Below are positions 1 through 11,296 of a stretch of 64,000 bases of DNA, one piece after another. The notes under the pieces are model-generated. The model was not told where the DNA came from. It was given only the letters and a program-made list of their open reading frames with translations, and made no database searches. The DNA lies in contig CM073322.1 of assembly GCA_037043015.1 (NCBI GenBank), positions 16,007,601 through 16,071,600 of the forward strand, given 5' to 3'. Each line of letters starts with the position of its first letter. Position 1 is the stretch's first letter. Origin of the DNA: Bryum argenteum (lineage: Eukaryota > Streptophyta > Bryopsida > Bryales > Bryaceae). A program made the translations under genes and the position numbers.

Positions 1-996
1 ACCACCGTCGCTTCCGGGGACGACGCCGGCACCATCAAGGTCCGGGACTTTTCTCCTCTCAAATAGATAGATTCTATTACACTTCCGGAAGTCGAAGCTT
101 CTTCTCGAATTAGTTCGTCGTCTCTATTGCATCAATCTAAAACCCTGTGAGAGCTCACCTCTTCGCCATTTTTTCATTTTCATCCCACTACAGATTACGC
201 TTCTTGCAAGTTGTGATTCTACTGCTATAGACAGATATGATGCAAACCTGCATCTGATTTCGGTGCTTTCGGTTCGTTGCAGATATGGGATACGAGGCAG
301 AACAAGTGCTGCAACACATTCTCGGCGCACGAGGATTTCGTAGCCGACATGGAGTTTCTTCCCGGCAGTAATCAGCTCTTAGCCGCGAGCGGTGACGGAA
401 CCCTATCAATATGCAACCTCCGTCGCAACAGAATAGACTCCAAAACGGAATTCGCAGAGGATGAGCTACTTTCAGTCGTCGTTTGCAAAAACGGGCAGAA
501 GGTGATTTGCGGCTCTCAAGATGGGATCCTCCTCCTGTACACCTGGGGAGCTATGGCTGATTGTAGTGATCGATTCGTAGGGCACCCGAACTCCGTCGAT
601 GCTCTCCTGAAAGTGGACGAGGATACGCTTCTCACAGGATCAAGCGACGGTATCATCCGCATTGTGTCGATCCTCCCGAACAAGATGATCGGAGTCATTG
701 GAGAGCACGCTGATTTTCCTGTCGAGCGTCTGGCATTCTCACATGATCGTCATACTCTTGGAAGTGCCTCCCATGATAACACTGTGAAGCTCTGGGATGT
801 GAAGTATCTGCTCGAAGACGACGAGGAGGAAGAAGTGGAGGAGGATGTCAAGGTTGCTGATGCTGTTTTACCGGTTGCTGATCCGGAGGATAGTGATGAT
901 CAGATGGAAGTTGAAGGTTCGAAGCAGAAGAAGAAAGGGAAGAAGGGCAAGCAACGTGGTGGCGCTCCATCCAACAGCTTTTTCGACGACCTCTAG
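1..996 (+). CDS. WDR55: WD40-repeat protein WDR55, 3' portion
   Basis: The gene runs in from before the window. Exon 1 is 1-39 (ending ASGDDAGTIK), the intron is 40-282 (GT...CAG), and the last exon is 283-996, starting IWDTRQNKC. The seen part carries several WD40 blades (GDGTLSICNL, CGSQDGILLLYTWG, HDNTVKLWDV), then a very acidic stretch, a lysine-rich tract and the end NSFFDDL. This order matches plant WDR55, which works in nucleolar/ribosome-related functions and as a candidate DDB1-CUL4 substrate receptor in gametophyte and embryo development. The split after TIK and before IWD falls inside one blade, so the reading frame is secure. The TTG seen just before exon 2 is intronic and not a start. 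The N-terminal blades lie outside the window. Confidence 0.9.
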
Positions 997-1881
997 AAAT
1001 TGGTGATCAGGAAGAGGGTTTTTGTTTTCAATCACAACTGCGATCTTTCAGCCAAAAGTGAGTTGTCAAATTCTATTGCAACAACAAGCAGAAGAATCTT
1101 CTGTTGCATTCAGGAACGAGGGGCTTTGTTTAGTGCTTGTCTTGCATCGAGAAGCGCAAAGAGTGATGTTTCTCTTTATGGCTTGTGCAGGTGTTGGTGC
1201 TGGTCGACTGGCAGTGGTGCAAGGAAATTGAGCGTGTACATTAATTTGCTATTGATTTCATGAATTTAGTATACAATTTTGGTCCATTGTATCATAAAGT
1301 GCACTAGTCTTTAGGAGATCAGTTTTGTTAGTAATTTTGTTGTACTCCCATTCTGTCATCTTAGATACAATGTATGGGCTATGCTTTCAATCTTCCCAAA
1401 CATATGATCGCTTGGAATCTACCTACTCACTAGCTCACAAACTCATTAGATGTCGTTCGGGCTGATCTCCATTGTTCAGTTCGTCTCCAGAGTTCAGTAA
1501 CTGCTGGCAATCAGTGATTCATGATTTTTCCATTACTATAGAGCTATTTTAGGTTTTTAGAACTCGTCCGGGCTCTAGCGTCATCCGAAGGTGCTAATTT
1601 ACGCATCGAACTCAACATTGCGTCTCTCGAATACGGAACTCAGAATCCTGCCGGGTGTTTTATATAGGTCATAAGTATTGAATCCTTGCTGTGTGAAAAC
1701 AGCATTCCTCTCCTCTTCATTCTAATGCCTCACTTCAGAGCGAAAAGCTTGAGCTCATTAGCTTCGAGATCCTGTGCTCAACTCAAGGTTTTTTGCAGAG
1801 ATCGGATCACAAGACTTGCTTGAGCCATGTTGTACTCGTTAGAGCAGGTCCCGCTAAACTGGAGGAGAATGTGAGCAATAA
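997..1881. other. WDR55 3' UTR and intergenic DNA
   Basis: This is AT-leaning sequence after the WDR55 stop. The first roughly 400 bases probably hold the 3' UTR (T-rich, with ATAAA-like stretches). No further gene or repeat is recognised before the MITE at 1882. Confidence 0.5.
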
Positions 1882-2295
1882 GAGCATCCCAATGGTTCTG
1901 CGCCATTGGATAATGACGAGGGACGTACTGTAGCGTGCCACAAAATGGAGGGTGCTGGCTCCAATGGAGGCTCGCTACAGAACCCCCAAACAGCCTTGGT
2001 TGGTTGGGGAGGGTGGGCCTGGGGAGGGAGGCTTCGGCATTAATGATTTCTGCACTTTATTCCATGTCAGTAATGAAAAGTGGGAGATTGTGTTCAGAGG
2101 TGCTTTCTTGACATTATTATTTCCCGTGTGGAAAATGTCTCCCTCCAACAAGAGAAAACTTGGCGTGAGCGGGGCTCCAATAGAGTGCCACGGAAAGGTG
2201 GAGGGAGGGATGGCACGGCCATTGGGGTACTACTTCAATGCGGGCCCACCAATTATAGTTGGCGAGGGCAGTTCGCGCGGCTAATGGGGATGCTC
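1882..2295. mobile_element. Harbinger/Tourist-like MITE
   Basis: A 414-bp element begins GAGCATCCCAATGG and ends, read inward on the other strand, GAGCATCCCCATTAG. TAA stands on both outer sides (1879-1881 and 2296-2298), a 3-bp target duplication. GAGCATC ends with TAA/TTA duplications are typical of PIF/Harbinger-derived Tourist MITEs in plants. The interior is GC-richer than its flanks. The open frames inside have no recognisable product and are probably chance. Confidence 0.75.
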
Positions 2296-2429
2296 TAAGG
2301 CATGAAGAGGTTTCGTGAATGTGGTTTTTGTGGTAGATCCAACGGACTCCGGCTTTTGTGATAGATCCAACAAAGTCCGGCTGCAGTTGCTGCCTATCTC
2401 TTCAGCTGCTGTTCTCGCAAATAGTAATG

Positions 2430-3160
2430 TTACTCACTATTCTCATGTAGTTTTTGGAACAACATTTGGAATTGCCCTCCCTTCGCTCTATCTTTCATGA
2501 CAATACATGGTACACCCATACTCGAACACCCATACTCAAGTGCTCTGCTAAAAGCAATCCCTATAAATGCATGCATTTGCAAGCAATGACTCATTGGACC
2601 TAATTCTAGACCTCTTGCACTCAAATTTATGCCTTACCTTCTATACATCATTAATTGGGTCAAGGTTTTATGCTGTTATAACATTACTGGAATTTGAATC
2701 CATCCTAAAATGTAAAGTTAGATTTTAACAATGAATGAAGGGATATAGCTCTTTGACAATCATCTATCATCATAGAAACATCATTGCAAAGCCAATACCA
2801 AAGTTATTTGGATTGAAAAACTTCCAACTAAAAAGGTTGTTAGGATGCACCCAAAGATTACACCTATGCGAAAATAATTCGAGAATAACTATTTTTGATT
2901 TCACATAATTGGCTTGCAATGGTAAAACATGCCAAAGGTTTAAAAACCAAAAATACAAAAGATGCCTTCACTAAAATAAATGCCATTGAGTCATACTTAT
3001 TGTATAAGTCCGTAATTCCTACAACACATACTAGACTTGATTTGTGACCCAACTCAACTGATTTTGTCCAAAACAAAGTTCCACTGAACAACTTATGGCT
3101 ATCCAAAGTTTTTGCCCTTCATCCAAAATGTCGTTTTTTGACACTAGGGACGTCTAGGGG
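2430..3160 (-). mobile_element. TTAA-type element, old copy of the 41.9-kb element
   Basis: Read on the minus strand from 3160, this copy begins CCCCTAGACGTC and then tracks the element at 41873-42840 over several hundred bases. Shared stretches include CAAAAAACGACATTTTGGAT, GCCAATTATGTGAAAT and TTTGCAATGATGTTT. The outer tetranucleotide is TTGA where the better copies have TTAA. The far end near 2430 has no clear inverted end, so this copy looks truncated or decayed. Confidence 0.65.
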
Positions 3161-3164
3161 TTGA

Positions 3165-4674
3165 ATGCACGACAATAGGTGTTTCTACCATATGTTGACT
3201 AGTATTATGTTCCATAATTCAATATTACTACAACCGGCGTTGTTGCCATGGATATATTGTCGAAATTTGTATACTTATATAAGTTATTATATAAGTAATA
3301 AAAAAATGAAAATTATAACAAGTTTCTATATTTGGGTCACGTTTGTAATTTCCAGTGATTTGAGGGCCATAAATACTTCAAAATTCAATATCCCAGGACC
3401 CATTGACCGGTTCTCCAATCCGATTGTTGTCCACATTTTTACGAAGAACTCGCATCCAGCGACACCCCATGCGCCCCAATCTGACCGGCGGTTCTCAAGA
3501 TCATAGTGTCACTCACAAGTCAAAACGAAACAAACTACCATCCTTAAATAATAGATGCTTTTAGCCAAAGTCGATTTCTTCCTTTGCCATTTTGTGGTTA
3601 CATGTAGATTTCTTGTACGGGAAATCAGTAACCACCCATTTGGCAACCACCATTATCAATTTTTGAAATGCATGATATTCCAAAATTCATGATTTTACAT
3701 GGAAGATGAAAATGGAGGTTGACCTCAATCTTTTAGCCCTTGCCTCTCATTGTTTGTCTCATCGAGCCTTCACCCTTTGAATGTACTAAAGATGTAATTG
3801 AAGTTACTAAAATTGCAGGAAATGTAATTAAAATTATTGATAAGTTAATGAAAAGAACTAAAAATTATTGAAAAGTTACTAAAAATTATTGAAGGCTTCT
3901 AATTCAAATTACTAGAAATGGAGGTCGTGTAATTATCAAGATATTTGATTATTGGGTTGCCAAACATAGCCTAAGACTTTGTATAAATAACATACTAACA
4001 TAATTAATATATCAGTTAACTTATCAATGGGTATTTGACCCACATGCTATGAACCAATGACTAGTAAATCACATGTACTTTATTCACCTTTTAAAAAAAA
4101 GAAAAATCTTTCAACAAAGTCAATTTTAAGATTCACTGCATGTTCAATTGGAAATAGGACAACCTCTTCTTTACTCAAGCACCTTTGACAAAATAAAATT
4201 AATATCAAGGCATGGCACAAACACCCAAAAGTGGGCGCATTTTCCACACCAAAGATAGTCCGAAAAAGCGAGACACTCCCCTTGGCAACCAAAAGGATGT
4301 TATCCCAGCAGCGCGCGCGTTTCGATGCATGCATGTACCCAATCAGCAAGACGAGATGGAAAGAAGGAGAGAGAGAGAATGAAAGAATGGAAGGCGCCAT
4401 GTCCTCTTCCCGGGGTGGGGAGGGTGACGGAAAAGCGTCGTCCCGAGTTGGAGAGGTATCAGTGGCTGGGGTGGCGACGCCACCCTCATCCCACAATCCT
4501 GGACACATTGCCACCCCACATTCACACATAATCCACCCAACGTGTGGAGGACCTTCGCCATTCCCATTCCTCCCTCATACTTGTACCACTCCCTCTTCCG
4601 CCTCCACACTCTCAATTCTCACTCCTCCTCTTCCCAACCCCCGCTTGGGCGCTGTAGCTTAGAAGCTTGCAGCG
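3165..4674. other. Intergenic DNA and AGT1 upstream region
   Basis: The left part to about 4080 is AT-rich, with short internal repeats of the AAAATTATTGA type, and no gene is seen. From about 4330 the sequence turns CT- and GC-rich, with pyrimidine runs (CTCTTCCGCC-like) up to the ATG at 4675. This fits the core promoter and 5' UTR of the aminotransferase gene. The longer open frames here (4080-4662) are low-complexity Pro/Ser/Arg readings and are not supported. Confidence 0.4.
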
Positions 4675-6618
4675 ATGGAGTACTACCCTGCCCCTGGCCG
4701 AAACCACTTGTTCGTGCCCGGCCCCACGAATGTCCCCGAGCCCATCCTGCGGGCCATGAACCGCAGCAATGAAGATCACCGCTCCCCCGCGTTTCCCAAG
4801 CTCTCGAAATCCGTCATCGATGACGTGAAGCAGATCTTCCGGACCACGACTGCCACCAGCTTCATCTTCCCCACCACCGGTACTGAACTAATTGCTCTTT
4901 ATCCTCTTTTGTGAGAATTGGGTCCTGCCCTGATCCAGTTGTGAGGGTGCTGAGTTCTGTTCTGGTTTGTAGGGACGGGAGCATGGGAAAGTGCTCTGAC
5001 GAACACATTGTCCCCTGGCGACAAGATCATCTCCTTCCGGATGGGTCAATTCAGTCTGCTCTGGATTGACCAGATGCAACGCTACAACTTCGACGTGGAC
5101 GTTGTTGAATGCGAGTGGGGTGCTGGTGCTGATTTGGACATTCTCAAACAGAAGCTGCAGTCGGATTACTCGCACTCCGTCAAGGCTGTCTGTGTGGTTC
5201 ACAACGAAACCTCCACTGGGGTCACGAATGATATCGGCGCTGTGCGCAAGATTATGGGTAGGGCTCCCACCCTAATCGACTGGAGTAGCAATTCTGATTG
5301 GTTGGGTATGATTTGGATTGTGGCTATGGCTGTTGTTGATAAGGGTGGTGTGTGGTTTGGCAGATGAGGCCAGGCATCCGGCATTGTTGTTGGTGGACGG
5401 AGTGTCTTCCATTGGAGCCATTGATTTCCGGATGGACGAATGGAATGTGGATGTGGCGCTGACGGGCTCCCAGAAGGCGTTGTCGCTGCCGACGGGGTTG
5501 GGCATTGTGTGCGCTTCCCCGAAAGCGCTGGAAGCCGCGAAGCACTCGAAGTCCACGCGCGTGTTCTTCGACTGGGGCGATTACCTTAAGTTCTACAAGG
5601 CTGGCACTTACTGGCCTTACACGCCCTCCAGCCAGATGCTGTATGGCCTGCGCGCTTCCCTCGACTTGATCCTCAACGAAGAAGGACTCGACAATGTCAT
5701 CGCCCGTCACTGCCGCCTGGCCGAGGCTACAAGGTAGCCTTTCCCCTCTAACTCACTCCCAATCAGTGCACATATGACAACCAAGCTTTCTGAACGAACC
5801 CTCCATGCTTTTATCAGCCTACATCCATATGTTGAAACAGGAGCTGTTCACGTTTATATGAAGCAACAGATAACTGGTATTTCGGGATTTCTCTGGTTCT
5901 GCCTAGAATTTAGACCTCGGAATTTTTCACAGCAGTTTTAAATGTTCAAATTATATGGTCTCCAAACTGTCGAGTACTTACAGGAAGGCTTTGTGGACAT
6001 TCTGGTGAGAGTGAGCGACCCTTGTGATGGTGTATGACTCATTTCTACATGTGGATTGTGTAGGCAAGCGGTTAAGGCGTGGGGATTGACCTTGTGTACA
6101 AAGAACCCCAAGTGGAAGAGCGACACCGTGACAGCAGTGGTAGTACCGTCGTGGCTCGACAGTAACGATGTTGTGAAAGTTGCATACAAGAAATACAACC
6201 TTGCCCTTGGAGTGGGTCTCAACAAAGTGGCCGGCAAAGTCTTCCGCATCGGTCATCTCGGCAACTTGAACGAGGTTTGCTCCTCCCCAACTCCAATATC
6301 ACAAACTGCTATCATTAATTTTAGTACTGCAGGATTGACCCACTGACTGCCCTCTTACTTTACAACATCATCACAGTTCTAGGGTGTCATGCTCACAAGA
6401 TCTACAAGCCTTTTCGAGTGTTTTATTGAGGATGAGATTTTTTGGGGGGCTGATTGGATGGCGATTCTGGTGTTTGGCAGTTGCAATTGCTGGGAGCTTT
6501 GGCAGGAGTGGAGTTGTGCCTGAGGGAAGTGGGGTACCCAGTGACGCTAGGAAGTGGAGTGGCTGCGGCGCAGGCACATCTTGCGAAGAAGACGCCATTG
6601 ATTGCTTCTCGCATCTAG
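4675..6618 (+). CDS. AGT1: Serine:glyoxylate aminotransferase (peroxisomal)
   Basis: Five exons, 4675-4879, 4973-5257, 5364-5733, 6064-6274 and 6481-6618, join in frame to about 402 residues, the usual length of plant AGT1 (about 401). All junctions are GT-AG. The N-terminus MEYYPAPGRNHLFVPGPTNV is the family hallmark. The PLP-binding lysine lies in TGSQKALSLPTG at about residue 201, and GKVFRIGHLGN is near the end. The protein ends SRI, a peroxisomal PTS1 signal. The enzyme uses PLP to transfer the amino group from serine to glyoxylate, giving glycine and hydroxypyruvate in photorespiration. The start is the first ATG after a pyrimidine-rich leader and gives the full conserved N-terminus. 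No defect is visible. The many short open frames across it are shadows or intron read-through. Confidence 0.96.
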
Positions 6619-6980
6619 AAAGAAAGCTTACAGCTAGCCACCTCTTATTTACTTCTCCGACCTTGTTAGTGTAAAGTGTACAATCAATTACTTGTTGTCA
6701 CGTCGTAGATTTCCATGTTCCATTGCGTTTCAATCCCATTTGTATAAAATGAAAGAGAGACAGATTATCTTGCATATGTTAAAGCTTCCCATTTGACTCT
6801 CAACTCTTTCTTTCTACCAGTGCATGTCTTTGACTGCGGTCCTTGATATTTTGTCAAAAAGATGCAATGAGTAGCGAATCCGAATCAGAGCCTTTCCATT
6901 CTCAGCTAGTTGCTAGTGTAGCTTTGAGGCAGTACGTGTGGGTACATTTGTCTTGTGAACAGAAGTTTGAGTACAGTAAA

Positions 6981-7043
6981 CAGTGCCTCTCCTTTTTATT
7001 CCAGTGCCTCTCCTTTTTATTCCAGTCCCTCTCCTTTTTAATC
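6981..7043. repeat. 21-bp tandem repeat, three units
   Basis: Three head-to-tail units of CAGTGCCTCTCCTTTTTATTC (units start at 6981, 7002 and 7023). The third differs at two bases. The pyrimidine-rich strand is the plus strand. Confidence 0.9.
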
Positions 7044-7139
7044 CAGTTGATCATTTTTAAACCGAGTATAGCAGCTCGTAACTGTTCCTCTACTTTGCAT
7101 GATTTGATGGTTATGATTTTGGATGATTTGATATTTGAT

Positions 7140-7342
7140 TGGAAGTGAGAAAGCTGGTTGAAGAGGAGGAAAAAGCAACGGTATTCGTGACAAAAAGTGG
7201 AGGAGGTAAAGCGAAGTATCGAGTATCTTGTGTGCAAGATAGTAACTGTTCCGTAACAGTGTCCATAGGGTCCACAAATTCTGTGAATATCGGTTTACCA
7301 GTCATTATGGCTATGGCAATGACGGATGGAAAATCCTCATAG
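7140..7342 (+). CDS. Unrecognised short coding-like exon
   Basis: An uninterrupted frame reads from VRKLVEEEEKATVF through KAKYRVSCVQDSNCSVTVS to DGKSS and a stop at 7340-7342. The composition is protein-like (an acidic/basic helix, then a beta-like stretch), but I do not recognise the family. There is no ATG with a clear leader and no partner exon that joins in frame. It may be the last exon of a small gene, a decayed fragment, or chance. Confidence 0.2.
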
Positions 7343-8289
7343 GTAATGCTACAGCTAACTACTATCACAGAAATTGGTTGAGAAAATAAAGATTAACGCA
7401 ATCTCCTAAAAGTACGAGGGTAGCTTTCAACACCTGACCCCTCAAACCGCCCTCATTCGATGAAAGCTGAGATAGTTTCTCTGTTATGGAATCTCTGGAT
7501 TGTAACCGTAGGATTCAGTAAAATCACCAAACTTCTGGTGATATTTTAAAGTGCCTCTGATCTAATTGTTTTCTGCCAGAGAAGATACAGGGATACACCG
7601 TACCTTTGGGCAGATTTCAGCATGCCCTGATATTGTTCTTTAACTTTGCGAGTGAATATCTCCTTAACTATGAAGAATTTTGAGGCATGAATGGTCTTGT
7701 TGGAAATGGTTGACAAAACTCGTGAATTTATGAAAGGAGAACACTCTAAATTTTGTGAAAGGTTTGAACTTTGGACGAGCTAAATTTAGTAACCCAGAGC
7801 CTGACAAAAGTCAAAACGGCTATATGTTGGCCTCCTGAAATCTTAGGGGTTGAAGCCGGGGAATTGGGTCTCGTGTCTCGTGATTAGCGGATGGGGGATC
7901 TTTCCGAGCCCAGTCACTTCTCTAGCCCTGCAGGTACTTATGCCTGGCCATCTTCCAGGTCTAGTCAAATGTTGTTGTCAGCTTCCCGAGCCTGGTCAGC
8001 TTCAACATCCAGGTCTAGTCACACTGATGTCAGCTCCCCGAGCCTTGTCACCGTCCTTGTCACCGTCAGGTCAGTCTCGTAATTTTTATTTTTATTTTTT
8101 GAAGAACAGTTAATGCATTCTATTATTTATTGCAGGTAGTTTGTTTAGTGTGTGTGCATGACATTACGATCTCATGCTCATGCACAATCGGCCAGATTAG
8201 GGTGCATGAGGTGTCATTGAATGCGGGTGTTCATGTAGAGGTGCAGGCAACAATCAATTGGCAAAATGCGCTTCTAAAATCCAAGATAT

Positions 8290-8673
8290 TAGAGAAATCC
8301 GCTAAGTACGACGGACTGGGGACGAGAACACCCAGTTTTGGTCGGACTGGGGACGAAATGTCGAACTGGGCACCAACTTTTTACACTACGATCGAACTGG
8401 GGGCTAAACTCAAGAATGCACCGATTGTGATGGTATTCCGAGTTTGGTCCCTAGTTCGACTTGGTGCCCAGTCCGCAACACAACGAGAAGCTAGAGTGAA
8501 GAGTTCGGAGGGGCAGCGCCGAGCGCCGAACATCAGGTCCCCAATTTCGTGCATTTGGTCCCCAGTTTGCTCTACTTAGCGGATAACCGAAAACTGGGCA
8601 CGAAACGACGGACTGGGGACCAACTGGGGATCAACTAAGGTCCAAACTGGGGACTACTTAGCGGATTTCTCTA
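8290..8673. mobile_element. MITE with TAGAGAAATCCGCTAAGTA ends, copy 1
   Basis: A 384-bp element whose two ends are perfect inverted copies of TAGAGAAATCCGCTAAGTA. The interior repeats ACTGGGGAC and its complement GTCCCCAGT many times on both sides of a centre near 8440, so the element can fold back over most of its length. There is no coding capacity. The target duplication is unclear: TA is inside or next to the ends, which would fit Tc1/mariner-type insertion. A second copy lies at 16633-16992. Confidence 0.85.
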
Positions 8674-9440
8674 TTGAATATCAAATTATTTATGGCCCTA
8701 GAAGTACCATAAATCATTTATGTGAGCATGGCCACATTGCGTGTACTAGTATCAATTGAGAATTCTCACTTGCGTAGAATATGCAAATTAGAAGAGCAAG
8801 TTCAAATCGCATCTAGGGAATTGAAAAAGTGAGAACCTTGAGTGTTTGTTTGGAAGGGTTAAAAATTTCTTAAAATATTTTTCACTTCAAAAGTGAGACC
8901 AAAGATCCGTAATCACCTGTCGACTCAAACTAAATACCTAAAAAAATTAACCTTATTTACCAAATTTCACTTACTGAATAGGGTGGGACCCTATGTATAT
9001 TTGAAGGTGAAATTCTACTTCTTTTTACAATAACATCAACATTGTAAATGCTCTTGAAATGCAAAAATGTACCCATGTGTTTCTTAAGAGCATCTTTGTC
9101 TTGCATTGCAGAGGGTCTCGGCCTCGCTTTGGAGCGCTCGACTAGGGCAAATTTGCCGCAACGGCACTCTTGCAACGGTCGGCAGGATGATGGGCTCAGC
9201 TAATCGATTGCATTTCACATCAATTTGAGGTGTCTTGGCGGGTCATGCACACCCTCTGGAACTACATCCACGTTAGATAACAAACAGGTGTGAGGTGCAT
9301 GACGTTCAAGTGCTATGGCGTGAAATTTCAAGAGGAGCTACAATGAGGTTTCGGCGAGGTAACGAGTGCATGTGGCTATGGCGGCACGCTAGCAACGAAA
9401 CCCGGTAGCTACTATTTTGACAGTGGTAGGCCAAGTGCCT
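8674..9440. other. Intergenic, nothing recognised
   Basis: AT-rich sequence up to about 9080, then a slightly GC-richer stretch to 9440. No open frame, RNA gene or repeat with supportable identity was seen. Confidence 0.35.
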
Positions 9441-9770
9441 TGTAATGGAGAGTGCTCACAACTGGAGCAGTACCAATCATGGAGGAGTAGGCTTCTAAAC
9501 CTAGAGGTATACAATAGCTTCTTCACTCAACAGTAGCATGTACTCATGACAAACATTATAGTGTGCAAAACAAGGGCACCGATTTAGGAACACCTTTAAG
9601 TTCACCTTCAAAAATTCATAGCAAAATTGTGTAGAAGTCCACAAATCATGAATCCACTTCGACTGTCATTCTACTTACTTTCCCCATGCATGAAAATTGC
9701 TCCCATTGTTATCTTCACTGCAGATTGAGAAACCTGAGATATGAAACATTTTTGAGCACTCTCCCTTACA
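9441..9770. mobile_element. Putative 330-bp MITE
   Basis: TGTAATGGAGAGTGCTCA at 9441-9458 faces TGAGCACTCTCCCTTACA at 9753-9770; the two are inverted copies with one mismatch in 18. Weaker similarity continues a few bases outward (GTGCCT against GTGCTAC). No target duplication was seen and there is no second copy in the window, so the family cannot be named. Confidence 0.45.
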
Positions 9771-10790
9771 GTAGCACGACAACCACCTGATTTACGAATA
9801 TTGTTACCGTAAATATAATTTTACTATTGAATATATGATCGGAAGATGATGCAAGCAGATCGCATAACAAGGAAGCGTAATCACCCTCCCAGCTTCAACG
9901 TTCATCATACTGTCCATTTACCCCATGTCTATTGCTGCTTTCCGTACTCTCTGTTCCTACAATACCCAGCTTGCACGCTCTGCCATATCACGGAGTCGGG
10001 TGCTCAGCACAGAGCGAACTATTCTTTCGCCTTTTACTAAAGAATACCGTGCGCTGGGTACACTCACCGGCATACCCCATTTTTTGGACTGCCTCTCACG
10101 GGGCCCATCAACCTAACGCACAAAATTGGATACAGGAACGCAAAAGATCGGATTCAAGACCACTCCCGAGATAGGGTTTCAAGGTCCAATTGATCTCTGT
10201 TCAAGCTTCCATATATCTAACGTGTACCAGGCTGCCAAATTTTCAGACAAGATGGAAAGGAAACGGCTTACATACGATACCTGTTTTCTGCAATCGAACA
10301 CATAAATGGGTGTTAAGCAACAAATTCATCCTAACAAACACTCCACCTTCCACTGTACTAGCTTGAAGTATTTAAGAAAAGCTACCAGCAATCTGCTATG
10401 AAGTTCATTCAAGAATCATTTCCCTTCCTTGCTAACAATCATGCCTAATTATGCTCTTTTCTGAGTAATATTGAAAGAGTCCCAAAAAGCTTGCGTAACT
10501 GCAGATTGATTCAGCGTAGCTAAGACTGCGTACACCTCCATATTTTAGTTCTCGGATATTCGTTTTGGTTAACAAATAAAGAGAGGTGTAAAGTGACCTC
10601 GAACGAGTCTTTTTGGAATCGTTGTACAAAATAACTTTGAACTCGTTTTTGAGAAATCTAACCGTAAGATCTTGTTCGGATCTTGAGTTATATTGAATCA
10701 GAGTTTCATCTTTTGCAAAAACAGCACATCTGTATTAAGCAAATCGACCACAATGTGATGGTCAATGTGACTCCAATCAGGAATGCCTCC
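9771..10790. other. Intergenic, one weak open frame
   Basis: Mostly AT-rich. From 9925 an ATG frame begins MSIAAFRTLCSYNTQ and runs 63 residues; it looks a little like a mitochondrial presequence but has no visible partner exon. Nothing else is supportable. Confidence 0.3.
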
Positions 10791-11093
10791 TTAGAGCCCA
10801 TACAGTTCAACTTCAAACAATCGCATGTAGATTTTCAAAGCTTGCTGGAACCCCAAAAATGATGCCAGTTTTTTTCTGCCCTCCGTTGATTGCAGTAATG
10901 ATCCTTCAGTCTGCACTCTACAGTAGGCCTCATAAAGTCTCTTACTAAAATAATCAACACCATATTCAGTGAATTTTGATAGCAACTGAACAAGAAAATC
11001 GTGATGGGCTCTAATCTCAAAAGGATCCAGCACAAATCCAATCACTAGTGTCGACCTCATTGTCCGTTTCTTAGGAGCAGATCGTTTTGACAA
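10791..11093 (-). CDS. Unrecognised gene fragment
   Basis: A 100-residue minus-strand frame contains an amphipathic, protein-like run (VLDPFEIRAHHDFLVQLL, KRLYEAYCRVQTE, LGFQQALKIYMRLFEVELYG). Composition and helical periodicity look like real coding sequence, but I do not recognise the family. It lies directly downstream of the thioredoxin gene on the same strand, with no frame connecting the two. It could be an exon of a decayed neighbour or a chance frame. Confidence 0.3.
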   Translation of the reverse strand: MSKRSAPKKRTMRSTLVIGFVLDPFEIRAHHDFLVQLLSKFTEYGVDYFSKRLYEAYCRVQTEGSLLQSTEGRKKLASFLGFQQALKIYMRLFEVELYGL

Positions 11094-11296
11094 TGGAAGT
11101 GCTCCAGGATTAGAAGCGAGACTTCATACAACCAATTTGCCTGTGGTAATCCAATTCCGACCAGATCAATATTTATTACCGGTACCTGGAAACTATATTA
11201 TCATATTTACAGCCAGAGAAAATTCTCACAAGTTTAAAGCCAGTAATTAAGTGAGTCGCGAGCATGCCATGAAAGCTACATGAGAATGTCTGCTGC

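Larger units (their letters stand above)
6619..8289. other. AGT1 3' UTR and intergenic DNA
   Basis: The 3' UTR probably ends near 6760 (ATAAAATGAAAG-like stretch). The rest holds the 21-bp tandem repeat at 6981 and one weak open frame at 7140-7342. From 7360 to 8289 nothing is recognised apart from short CCAGGTCTAGTCA repeats around 7955-8025. Confidence 0.4.

Noticed and set aside
4231-4662. Open frame of 143 codons upstream of AGT1 and its reverse-strand partners
   Set aside because: Low-complexity Ser/Pro/Arg composition from CT-rich leader DNA, with no recognisable domain. It is best read as promoter and 5' UTR.
5324-5710. Minus-strand frame of 128 codons across AGT1 exon 3
   Set aside because: Mirror of a GC-biased, highly conserved exon of the aminotransferase.
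9925-10116. 63-codon frame resembling a mitochondrial presequence
   Set aside because: No downstream exon joins it in frame and no family is recognised. Composition alone is not enough.
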